The notes under the pieces were generated by a model. That model saw nothing but the letters and a program-made list of their open reading frames with translations. It was not told where the DNA came from and made no database searches. Positions 1-6,232 of a stretch of DNA of 6,232 bases are shown here, piece by piece (position 1 is the stretch's first letter; every line of letters starts with the position of its first letter). Both the position numbers and the translations under genes were made by a program. The stretch is from NCBI GenBank assembly GCA_020426425.1, contig JAGQQB010000223.1, forward strand, positions 1 through 6,232, read 5' to 3'. Origin of the DNA: Planctomycetaceae bacterium (GTDB lineage Bacteria; Planctomycetota; Planctomycetia; Planctomycetales; Planctomycetaceae).

Positions 1-27
1 GGGGATTTTCTGTTACGAAATCGCCCG

Positions 28-1401
28 TCAGCGAAGCAACGTCACGCAGACGCGAAAGGCGTTGCCACGATCTTCGTAGTTGCGGAACTCCCCAAAGCTC
101 GCGCATCCGGGCGAGAGCAGAATTACGTCGCCTGGCTGGGAGAGTCGCCACTGCAGTTCGACTGCTTCGCTGAGTGAGTCAGCGCGCGAGATGGGGAGTG
201 ACGCTCCTTGCTGCGCCAGCAGATCGGCGAGAGTGTTCGTCGTCGCTCCGAGCAGCGAAACACTCGCCGCATGCTTGCCGATGGCGGCGGCCAGCGCGGT
301 GAGATCAACCCCTTTGTCGGCCCCACCGGCGATGAGGCGAATTGGTTGCGGGAACGCCTGCAGCGCTTCGATGGCGGCTTCGGGAGTGGTCGCCTTCGAG
401 TCGTTCCAGAACTGGCGTTGGTTGAGATCGGGGAGTCGTTCCAGGCGATGTGGCAGCGGGACGAACGTGCGGCAGGCGGCTCTGATGCGGTCGTCATTCA
501 GCCCAAAGACTTCGCGGCAAACGGTCGCCACAAGACTGAGATTCTGCTGCTGATGTGCGCCAGGGAGTGGTGATTCGGCAATGAACGGTTCGGCGGCGAG
601 ACAGCGCGCGGCGGTCGGCCAATGCAAGATTTCGCTCCCAGGCGGAGCGACGATCAGTTGATTGGCGGTCATTGACTCGGCAAGCACCTGTTTCGCTTGC
701 CGATAGTGTTCGAGCGTGCCATGCCAGTCGAGATGGTTCGCGAAGAAGTTAGTGCAGAGGGCGACCTCGGGGCGCGGGCGTAGCGGGCGCAATCGTTCAA
801 GTTGAAAGCTGCTCAGTTCGAGGACGGTCCAATCAGCGGGGCCAATCTGATCGACCTCGCTGAGGAGACTGCCGCCAATGTTGCCACCGAGACGCACTGA
901 GTGCCCGGTCTCGCGCAGGATGTGGGCCAGCAATGCCGATGTGGTTGACTTGCCGACCGTCCCGGTGACGGCGGCGACCCTGCCGCGCTGCAGACTCCAA
1001 AACAGATTGAGTTCTGTGGAGATGGGCACACCGGCGGTGATGGCGGCGTCAACGAATTTGTTCCCAGGCCGGACTGCCGGATTGACGATGACGAGATCGG
1101 CATCAGTAAAGTCGGCGACATCGTGCCCGCCCAACCGCAGATGTCGCAGTTGATCGACCTTAATCTGATCGAGCGACTCGACGAGATCCTGTTTCGGCAG
1201 CAGGTCTGTCAAGGTGACGGCAGCACTGTGACTGAGCAGAAACCGCACGACACCGAGTCCGCCGCCGAACCGGCCCAAACCCATCACGGTGACGCGCTTG
1301 CCTGCGAGGTCGTGCGGAGAGCGTGGCGTCCACTGCATGGCCGAGTGCTGTTGGGATGTCGCTAAGGGATTCGTAGTCAGCGGCATTAAGGAGTGGCTCA
1401 T
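28..1401 (-). CDS. murD: UDP-N-acetylmuramoyl-L-alanine:D-glutamate ligase (MurD)
   Basis: Cytoplasmic ATP-dependent ligase that adds D-glutamate to UDP-MurNAc-L-alanine, the second amino-acid step of peptidoglycan precursor synthesis. The 457 residues show the three-domain Mur-ligase plan. An N-terminal Rossmann-like UDP-binding part has GKRVTVMGLGRFGGG near residues 34-48. The central ATPase domain has a P-loop GTVGKSTT (147-154), GNIG (173-176), ELSSFQL (195-201) and NHLDWHGTLEHYRQAK (222-237), whose last Lys matches the carbamylated lysine of the family. The C-terminal domain has PHRLE (317-321), NDSKATTPEA (333-342), GGADKG (359-364) and LLSPGCASFGEF (428-439). Length is normal for MurD (about 440-460). 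The ATG at 1401 abuts the TGA of the upstream heme-protein gene, with GAGGAG just before it. Internal starts at 1386 (Met6) and Met22 are possible, since the first ~30 residues lie before the conserved fold. The P-loop has Val where Asn or another polar residue is common. Identification is very secure. Confidence 0.97.
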   Translation of the reverse strand: MSHSLMPLTTNPLATSQQHSAMQWTPRSPHDLAGKRVTVMGLGRFGGGLGVVRFLLSHSAAVTLTDLLPKQDLVESLDQIKVDQLRHLRLGGHDVADFTDADLVIVNPAVRPGNKFVDAAITAGVPISTELNLFWSLQRGRVAAVTGTVGKSTTSALLAHILRETGHSVRLGGNIGGSLLSEVDQIGPADWTVLELSSFQLERLRPLRPRPEVALCTNFFANHLDWHGTLEHYRQAKQVLAESMTANQLIVAPPGSEILHWPTAARCLAAEPFIAESPLPGAHQQQNLSLVATVCREVFGLNDDRIRAACRTFVPLPHRLERLPDLNQRQFWNDSKATTPEAAIEALQAFPQPIRLIAGGADKGVDLTALAAAIGKHAASVSLLGATTNTLADLLAQQGASLPISRADSLSEAVELQWRLSQPGDVILLSPGCASFGEFRNYEDRGNAFRVCVTLLR

Positions 1402-4400
1402 TCACTCCTCGCGCGTCGCCACACGGACATTGAGTCCGCGCAAGTATGAATACAGGTCGGCATAGTCGGACGTTTCGAGGTCTTTAAGCAGACCGGTCGG
1501 CATGAGTGACTTATTGAGCACCTTGCGGGCTTCAATGTCCTTGGTGTCGATGCGGTGTGACTGATTCTGAGCATCCCTGAGCACGAGCGCGTCGGCGTAT
1601 TCGTAGACGATGAGTCCCGTATAGACGTGCCCCTGCGTGGTGGCGATTTGGGTTGTTTGATAACGCGGCGAGACATCGCGATGCGGGAAGGCGATGGCGG
1701 TGAACAGGTCTTCCTTGGAGAAGCGACCGGTCACGCCGGTGAGGTCGGGGCCGAGCGCCTGGCGTCCACCGTGGCACTGAGCACACGCACGCTGGCGGAA
1801 CAGCGCTTCACCGCGATGAGCATCGCCAGCCACCCAGGCGACGTCGTTGAGGACGTTGTACAGCTTGGCGATGTCCTCTGTCGATTCACCCATCTGTCGG
1901 GCATATTCGTACGGGAATTTGTTGCGGACTGCTTCAGTCCACTGGTCAATCACCTTCTGTTGGGGATCGCCATCTTGCGCGAGTTGATAGTCGAAGGAGA
2001 TCTTCAGGTTGCGGCGGAGAATTTCGGCCACCTGATCGCGCGCCTGTCGTTCTTCTCCTTCGATGCCGAGTCGCCGCAACGTGCGGACGAGCATGACGTT
2101 TTCGGTCGCATCTTCCGATGGTCGGAGTACGGCGAGTGCTTTGATGCATTCCAGCAAGGTCTCGATGCCGGAACTTTCCAGGCCCCGCACAAAGAAGCTG
2201 CGGTCCTGTTCTTCGGGCAGTTCAGCGAGTGACATGACCACCGCCGCCCGCAGCGAGTATTCCTCGAACTTGGTGCGAATGAGTTCGCGAACGTCTGGTT
2301 CTTCCGATGCGGCGAGCAGGAAGACGACATCGCTGTTCCAGGGATAGTCGGCCTCGGTTTCGATCTTCTTCAGGAACGTTGTCAGGACATCATCGAAACG
2401 TTCCGGCGGCATTTCCGAAACGAACTGCACATGGCCGGGAAGTCCGAAGTCGGGATGTTCGAGGACCGCCACCGGCAACTGGCGATCCTGCTCGACGAGA
2501 GCCGCGTAGACTTCACGCACACGGTCGACCCAACTGTTGTCGAGATGCAATCCCTGCTCGGCGATCTTGAGTTCCATACGGGTGATTGCATCAGCAATGA
2601 TCTTGCGTGGCTCGCTGCGCGGCGTGACCTGAATTCGTGAGACGACGATCAACCGATGCAGATCATCGACCGGGTTCGACTCCGGGGTGATCTTCTCCAG
2701 AATCTTGGCGAGCAGTTGATCGTTGGCCGGGCGAATCATCGCGGTGATGCGTTCCAACTCGCGGTCGAGGTGGGCATGACCGGTGGGGTACATCTTGGCG
2801 ACAAGAATCCGCAGCAGATCGAGTTCCTGATCGTGCGGCGTGAGATCGACCTGGCTGGAATACGATTCGAAGGCGACTGGCGTTTCTTCCGATGGCAGTC
2901 CCAGATCGCCCAATGCGATGACCACGAGTCGCGCCGCATCGGCCTTGAGATCCAGCGACTGGGTCGGTGAGCGGAGCAGCCGAATGCCGATTTCCAGTGG
3001 ATAACTCTGAAATCCGGGATGCCGAATTGCGTAGGCCCGAGCGACGGGAACCGCTCCTTGCCAACCATGATTGATGGCGACAGCCGCCGCCTGCTGATAG
3101 GTCTCGGTCGTGACCTTTGCGAGCACCCGGAAGGCGGTTTGCCGCACGGCGCCATCGGGATGGGCGAGCTGATTCCCCAACTCGGTTGCATATGCAGGCA
3201 GCGCCGCAGGATCCGCCCCCAGGACCGCTTCGAGTGCGGCCAGCGCGACAACGGGATGAGGGTCGGCCATGAATGGTTTGAGTTGTGTGGCAACTGGGTC
3301 GCCTGGCTGCAGGCGACCAATCGACCAGGCGACCCGGGCACGGACGGCGGGGTTCTTATCAGCGGCGAGCAATTGAATCGACTGCTGCGGGAGACCCTCA
3401 AACTTTTCGGTGAGGATCTCAATCGCGCGGAGCCGTTCGTTCACAGGCCGTGTGACATCTTGCGCCGCACGAATGAAGGGTACCGCCTGCAACTGAGCTG
3501 CCCACGGCTCCCACTTCGCGCGCGACCAACTGCTCATTGGTTGTGGCGATTGCAGACAGGCGTTGAGGGTTTCGGTCGGCGTGGTCGGGTTGGGGCTCCA
3601 GTTGCGAGGCGATGCGCCGGTCGGCTGAATGCGGAACACACCGCCCCGAGTGCCGCGTCCTCCAATGCACAGATACAGGCAACCATCGGGACCAACTTCG
3701 GCATCGGTTGGTGCGAAACCGTGGTCTCCTTCGGCAGTCAGGAACTCAATTGGTTCGCCAGTAACAGTCCCGCCGAACTCGCGCAGCGGCAGCGCCCACA
3801 TGCGACCAAAGGTCCAGTCGAGCAGAAACATCGCTCCCTGGTACTGTTCCGGAAACGTGCTGTGGCGATAGCAGACGACGCCCGTGGGGGAACTGCGACC
3901 AAATTCGGCGACGGTGGGGGGCATGTCGAAGTCGTCGCTGGGTTGAATATGACTGTTGCTATGCCAGCCATGATTCGCGCCAGTCAGCACATGGAACACC
4001 CGCGAGGGTTGATACCACGGCAAGCTCAGGTCGCGTTCGCCATCGCTGTCGAAGGTGAGGAGTTGACCCTGGGTGGTGAAGTCGAAGTCGTAGGCGTTGC
4101 GCAGTCCATCAGCGATCGCCTCGCCGCCGGTCAGGTCCGGCTTAAAGCGAATCACGGTTCCCGCCTTCGGCTCCTTCACCGGTGAGGTTGGCAAGGTGAC
4201 GTACCGTTTGTCGATACCGGCGGTGTTCCCGGCGATGAGGTACCACCACCCATCGGCTCCGCGGCGAATCGCGTGAATGTCGTGTTCGGAGCCAGCCTTC
4301 GCACGCAGGAATGTCTCGGCGGGGCCATCGGCGTGGTCGTCGCCATCGCGATCTTTGAAGCGAAGCAATCCTGCATCGCCGGTACAGAGTAGATCGCGGC

Positions 4401-4734
4401 CATGGAAATACATCCCTTGGGCCCCGGATGCGAGCGTTGTCGTGAACTCGCGGGCTTCGTCGGCTCGACCATCGTTATCGGAGTCGATCAGGATGCGGAC
4501 GTATCCCGGTCCGGAAACGACAACGCGCCCCTGGCTATCGAAGGTCATTGAGAAGACGTCATGGCACAGGTCATCCCCCGCGAACCGAGTCACTTCAAAC
4601 CCAGGGACCACGGCCAGTCCGAGGTCTTCCGTGGCGGCGGCATCGGATTGCGAGGAGGGATCGTCCGCGTGCAGTCGGCCCATCGCGGTCAGCGCTGCAA
4701 GTCCGAGGATCGCGACCAGCATGTTTCGGCGCAT
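1402..4734 (-). CDS. Exported PVC-type dehydrogenase-like protein with HEAT repeats and C-terminal c-type heme domain
   Basis: Large secreted protein of a family typical of planctomycetes and verrucomicrobia (membrane-bound dehydrogenase domain plus 'Pirellula/Verrucomicrobium-type' heme-binding domain). No substrate is established, so the redox role is inferred. Numbering from the ATG at 4734 (1110 aa): signal peptide 1-23 with RR, a hydrophobic core and LHA|DD cleavage. A six-bladed-propeller-like region (about 35-371) resembles glucose/sorbosone dehydrogenases, with HDIHAI, GANHGW, and HGFAPTDAEVGPDG preceding LYLCIGG. It holds two Asp-rich loops, DSDNDGRADE (84-93) and DRDGDDHADG (128-137), that look like calcium sites. 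HEAT-like helices lie at about 430-640 (e.g. NPAVRARVAWSIGRL), followed by a helical region of unknown role. The heme domain spans about 968-1102, with CAQCH at 984-988 and a probable distal Met ligand in SLMPTG (M1078). The frame extends to an ATG at 4794 (1130 aa). I prefer 4734 because it places the signal peptide at the N-terminus and has GGAG 7 nt upstream. It is probably the first gene of an operon with murD. Confidence 0.92.
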   Translation of the reverse strand: MRRNMLVAILGLAALTAMGRLHADDPSSQSDAAATEDLGLAVVPGFEVTRFAGDDLCHDVFSMTFDSQGRVVVSGPGYVRILIDSDNDGRADEAREFTTTLASGAQGMYFHGRDLLCTGDAGLLRFKDRDGDDHADGPAETFLRAKAGSEHDIHAIRRGADGWWYLIAGNTAGIDKRYVTLPTSPVKEPKAGTVIRFKPDLTGGEAIADGLRNAYDFDFTTQGQLLTFDSDGERDLSLPWYQPSRVFHVLTGANHGWHSNSHIQPSDDFDMPPTVAEFGRSSPTGVVCYRHSTFPEQYQGAMFLLDWTFGRMWALPLREFGGTVTGEPIEFLTAEGDHGFAPTDAEVGPDGCLYLCIGGRGTRGGVFRIQPTGASPRNWSPNPTTPTETLNACLQSPQPMSSWSRAKWEPWAAQLQAVPFIRAAQDVTRPVNERLRAIEILTEKFEGLPQQSIQLLAADKNPAVRARVAWSIGRLQPGDPVATQLKPFMADPHPVVALAALEAVLGADPAALPAYATELGNQLAHPDGAVRQTAFRVLAKVTTETYQQAAAVAINHGWQGAVPVARAYAIRHPGFQSYPLEIGIRLLRSPTQSLDLKADAARLVVIALGDLGLPSEETPVAFESYSSQVDLTPHDQELDLLRILVAKMYPTGHAHLDRELERITAMIRPANDQLLAKILEKITPESNPVDDLHRLIVVSRIQVTPRSEPRKIIADAITRMELKIAEQGLHLDNSWVDRVREVYAALVEQDRQLPVAVLEHPDFGLPGHVQFVSEMPPERFDDVLTTFLKKIETEADYPWNSDVVFLLAASEEPDVRELIRTKFEEYSLRAAVVMSLAELPEEQDRSFFVRGLESSGIETLLECIKALAVLRPSEDATENVMLVRTLRRLGIEGEERQARDQVAEILRRNLKISFDYQLAQDGDPQQKVIDQWTEAVRNKFPYEYARQMGESTEDIAKLYNVLNDVAWVAGDAHRGEALFRQRACAQCHGGRQALGPDLTGVTGRFSKEDLFTAIAFPHRDVSPRYQTTQIATTQGHVYTGLIVYEYADALVLRDAQNQSHRIDTKDIEARKVLNKSLMPTGLLKDLETSDYADLYSYLRGLNVRVATREE
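1405..1410 (-). promoter_or_regulatory. murD ribosome binding site inside the end of the upstream gene
   Basis: On the minus strand GAGGAG encodes the final Glu-Glu of the heme protein and is followed at once by its TGA and then the murD ATG. The 3-base gap from motif to ATG is short, so initiation probably relies on ribosomes terminating at the adjacent TGA (translational coupling). Confidence 0.45.
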
Positions 4735-4741
4735 GGTCAGA

Positions 4742-4745
4742 CTCC
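4742..4745 (-). promoter_or_regulatory. Ribosome binding site supporting the 4734 start of the heme protein
   Basis: On the minus strand GGAG stands 7 bases before the ATG at 4734, whose product begins directly with a good signal peptide. The upstream in-frame ATG at 4794 has no comparable motif before it and would add 20 residues ahead of the Arg-Arg n-region. Confidence 0.5.
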
Positions 4746-4821
4746 ATCGGGCGGCCGCTGCACCCACCATCCTTGGTGTGGTTTGTCGTGGCATCGAATC
4801 TGTCTCAGAGTTTCGTCATCC

Positions 4822-4839
4822 TCAACCTGGACAGGTTGA
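4822..4839. promoter_or_regulatory. Perfect 18-bp inverted repeat, candidate operator
   Basis: TCAACCTG-GA-CAGGTTGA is a perfect 8-bp dyad around a 2-bp centre. The TCAAC half-site occurs once more at 4845-4849, so GTTGA (4835-4839) and TCAAC (4845-4849) form a second, 5-bp dyad with a 5-bp spacer. A compact palindrome between divergent genes fits binding by a dimeric repressor or activator. I cannot name the regulator: it lacks the outer sequences of the usual LexA or SoxR boxes. An RNA hairpin reading (7-bp stem, GGAC or GTCC loop) is possible, but no T-tract follows on either strand, so it is not a terminator. Confidence 0.5.
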
Positions 4840-4914
4840 CGGAATCAACGAATGGCGATGTGACATGAGATCAGAGGGTGTCTGCGGGCACCGTTTACCA
4901 AGAGTGGAAAGACG

Positions 4915-4942
4915 TTGCCTTCTCTCTGAATCCTGCTAATGT
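4915..4942 (+). promoter_or_regulatory. Weak sigma70-like promoter candidate for the antiporter
   Basis: TTGCCT (4915-4920), a 16-base spacer, then TAATGT (4937-4942) preceded by TGC, an extended -10-like TGn. The -35 matches consensus at four of six positions and the -10 at only three. It would give a leader of about 170 bases before the TTG at 5118. Such matches arise by chance, and planctomycete promoters are poorly defined, so this is only a suggestion. Confidence 0.18.
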
Positions 4943-4989
4943 TCGCGATCATATCGGGAGATCGAGTTTTAAGGCAATGCGGCCTCTGG

Positions 4990-5007
4990 AGCGGGCCTGT
5001 CCCCGCT
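4990..5007 (+). other. GC-rich hairpin in the putative antiporter leader
   Basis: AGCGGG (4990-4995), loop CCTGTC, then CCCGCT (5002-5007) form a perfect 6-bp stem, followed by TTC rather than a real T-run. It lies about 110 bases before the preferred antiporter start and could be a leader structure or chance pairing in GC-rich DNA. The missing T-tract argues against an intrinsic terminator. Confidence 0.2.
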
Positions 5008-5103
5008 TTCTCCCGACCAGATTTGCGGCTCATCCGCCCGCTTCGTTTCCGTTGGCTCGTCCCCTTCCTTTTGCGGACCGGCTGGCGACTGACCACAGAA
5101 TTC

Positions 5104-5109
5104 AGGGAG
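5104..5109 (+). promoter_or_regulatory. Ribosome binding site for the TTG start of the antiporter
   Basis: AGGGAG ends 8 bases before TTG at 5118. This decides the start: there is no in-frame ATG between here and the signal-peptide core, and the only upstream in-frame ATG (4977) has just AAGG two bases before it and would add an unlikely Pro/Arg-rich extension. Confidence 0.5.
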
Positions 5110-5117
5110 TCCCTCCT

Positions 5118-6232
5118 TTGCCTTCCCGCCGTCCAAACGGGCTTCTCGCCAGTCTTTTCTCTAATAATCGTCCTCGCGCCAGCTGGCACAGCTTGGGTGT
5201 ATTCGCCGTTGTTCTGGGGCTGACGATCAGTTGTTTCCCGCCGACGTTCGCCCTGCGGGCGGATGATGGACCGGCTGCGAACTCTGAAACAGCCGTGGAT
5301 GACACGGCAAACCACGCCTCGTCAGCGGCCGAATCTGCCGGACATGATGAGTTGACGAAGAACAAAGCGGGGGCTGATTCTGAAAAAGATTTCTCGCATT
5401 TGCCCGCGCACGACCCTCACCCACACGGACATAGCGGCGGGGAGCATCACAGTCCTGTAGCCCCGCTGTTAGCGGCCATTGTACTAGTGCTGTTTGGTGC
5501 GAAGATCGTGGGGGATTTGTTCGAGCGAGTGGGCATGCCTGCCGTGTTGGGGGAACTGTTCGTCGGGATCTTGCTGGGGAACCTCGCCTACCTCAGCGGA
5601 ATCATTGGTCCAGAATTGCATGGTCTCGATTTCCTGCATGCTCCTGCAGACGGATCGATCGGCAGTCCTTACGCCCCTGGGGCGGAATTGAAGATGCTTG
5701 CCGAGATTGGTGTCGTGTTGCTGCTGTTTGAGGTCGGATTGGAGTCGAATGTGGGCGACATGCTGCGGGTGGGAGCCTCATCAATGCTCGTGGCCGTGCT
5801 GGGAGTGATCGCACCGATGCTTTTGGGGATTGGCGTGGGTTGGTACTTCCTGCCCGATCGTCCCTACCAGACTTGGTTGTTCCTGGGGGCGACGTTGTGT
5901 GCCACCAGCGTGGGCATTACCGCCAGGGTGCTGAAGGACTTGGGACGCAGTCAGGACAAGGAGGCAAAAATCATTCTGGGGGCGGCGGTGATCGACGATG
6001 TGCTCGGTTTGATTGTGCTGGCAATTGTGAGCGGGATCATCCAACAGGCGGGACAAGGGGGCGAGTTTGAAGTGATGGGGCTGGTGAAGATCGTCGCCAA
6101 GGCATTTGGCTTCCTGTTCGGGGCGATTGTCGTTGGCGGGTTCGTGGCCCGGCCCACGTTCCTGGTCGCCAACTACTTGCGCGGCCACGGCCTATTGCTG
6201 GCAACCAGCCTGGTCATGTGTTTCGGTTTGGC
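5118..6232 (+). CDS. CPA2/Kef-type cation:proton antiporter, 3' end outside the window
   Basis: Inner-membrane exchanger of the CPA2 (NapA/KefB-like) family, expected to swap Na+ or K+ for protons. About 371 codons are visible and the frame stays open to the edge. Residues from the proposed TTG at 5118: basic n-region 1-25, hydrophobic stretch about 26-40, likely cleavage at ALRA|DD (45-50), then a polar Asp/Glu/Ser linker with a His-rich patch HDPHPHGHSGGEHH (98-111). Membrane helices begin at about 115. Family marks are the GMPAVLGELFVGILLGN start of the transport fold (139-155), LLLFEVGLES (201-210), the helix with ATSVGITARVLKDLG (262-276), and the paired acidic residues VIDDVLGLIVLA (291-302), which match the ion-binding Asp-Asp of electrogenic antiporters. 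The RCK/TrkA regulatory tail found in some relatives would lie beyond the window. AGGGAG at 5104-5109 supports the TTG. An in-frame ATG at 4977 would add 47 Pro/Arg-rich residues with no family likeness. The gene is divergent from the heme-protein gene. Ion specificity cannot be told from the sequence. Confidence 0.9.
   Translation, partial: MPSRRPNGLLASLFSNNRPRASWHSLGVFAVVLGLTISCFPPTFALRADDGPAANSETAVDDTANHASSAAESAGHDELTKNKAGADSEKDFSHLPAHDPHPHGHSGGEHHSPVAPLLAAIVLVLFGAKIVGDLFERVGMPAVLGELFVGILLGNLAYLSGIIGPELHGLDFLHAPADGSIGSPYAPGAELKMLAEIGVVLLLFEVGLESNVGDMLRVGASSMLVAVLGVIAPMLLGIGVGWYFLPDRPYQTWLFLGATLCATSVGITARVLKDLGRSQDKEAKIILGAAVIDDVLGLIVLAIVSGIIQQAGQGGEFEVMGLVKIVAKAFGFLFGAIVVGGFVARPTFLVANYLRGHGLLLATSLVMCFGL

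Larger units (their letters stand above)
4735..5117. other. Divergent intergenic control region
   Basis: Non-coding stretch of about 380 bases between the minus-strand heme-protein gene and the plus-strand antiporter gene, so it should carry the promoters of both. It contains a perfect dyad (4822-4839) with an extra half-site, a weak plus-strand promoter-like pair (4915-4942) and a small GC-rich hairpin (4990-5007). Reading frames crossing it on either strand give Arg/Pro/Ser-rich products without recognisable domains, and I treat them as chance. If the longer start options are correct (ATG 4794 on the minus strand, ATG 4977 on the plus strand), the region shrinks to 4795-4976, which still includes the dyad. 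Confidence 0.75.

Noticed and set aside
1..27. Bases downstream of murD
   Set aside because: Too short to assign. No start codon, hairpin or T-tract is visible here, so I cannot say whether the operon continues.
1627..2232. 201-codon open frame on the plus strand
   Set aside because: It is antisense to the cytochrome domain and the preceding helical region, where the minus frame has CAQCH and other family motifs. No independent start signal or domain is seen.
3019..4185. 388-codon open frame on the plus strand
   Set aside because: It lies fully antisense to the well-supported heme-protein gene. Its product is Arg/Gly-rich without a recognisable domain, as expected for a shadow frame in GC-rich coding DNA.
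4836..4864. TTGACG as a -35 box for the antiporter
   Set aside because: The -35 match is good, but at a 17-base spacing the -10 position reads TGTGAC, which does not resemble a -10 box. The TTGAC is better explained as part of the dyad.
4939..5223. 94-codon plus-strand frame with some hydrophobic residues
   Set aside because: It overlaps the antiporter start in another frame. Its hydrophobic end mirrors the signal-peptide DNA, and no domain or ribosome site supports it.
4845..5315. 156-codon minus-strand frame across the divergent region and antiporter start
   Set aside because: The product is Arg/Lys/Gln-rich and low in complexity. It overlaps the signal-peptide coding segment of the antiporter and has no family likeness.

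Overview
The window looks like a chromosomal segment of a planctomycete (phylum Planctomycetota). The main evidence is the large minus-strand gene. It joins a secretion signal, a glucose/sorbosone-dehydrogenase-like propeller, HEAT-type repeats and a C-terminal single c-type heme domain, an architecture found mainly in Pirellula/Planctomyces/Verrucomicrobium relatives. Both exported proteins also share the short '...A|DD' signal-peptide ending common in that group, and the DNA is moderately GC-rich. The genus cannot be fixed from the sequence alone.

Layout: (1) 28-1401, minus strand: murD, the cytoplasmic ligase that adds D-glutamate to the peptidoglycan precursor. (2) 1402-4734, minus strand: the heme-binding dehydrogenase-like exported protein, directly upstream of murD. 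Its TGA stop abuts the murD ATG with no base between, so the two are almost certainly co-transcribed, and murD may depend on translational coupling. (3) 4735-5117: a divergent control region. It holds a perfect 18-bp dyad (4822-4839) with a third half-site next to it, a weak plus-strand promoter candidate and a small hairpin in the putative leader. (4) 5118 to the window end, plus strand: the first ~371 codons of a CPA2/Kef-type cation:proton antiporter. It is cut by the window edge and probably starts at a TTG codon. Its unusual N-terminus is a signal-peptide-like segment followed by a charged, histidine-rich linker before the first membrane helix.

The genes do not form an obvious single pathway. 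murD supports cell-wall synthesis, the cytochrome-like protein acts outside the cytoplasmic membrane, and the antiporter handles monovalent cations and pH at that membrane. No RNA genes, insertion sequences, CRISPR arrays or long repeats were seen. I found no convincing new system. The items most worth a second look are the dyad cluster between the divergent genes, the His-rich exported N-terminus of the antiporter, and the tight coupling of murD to a heme protein.
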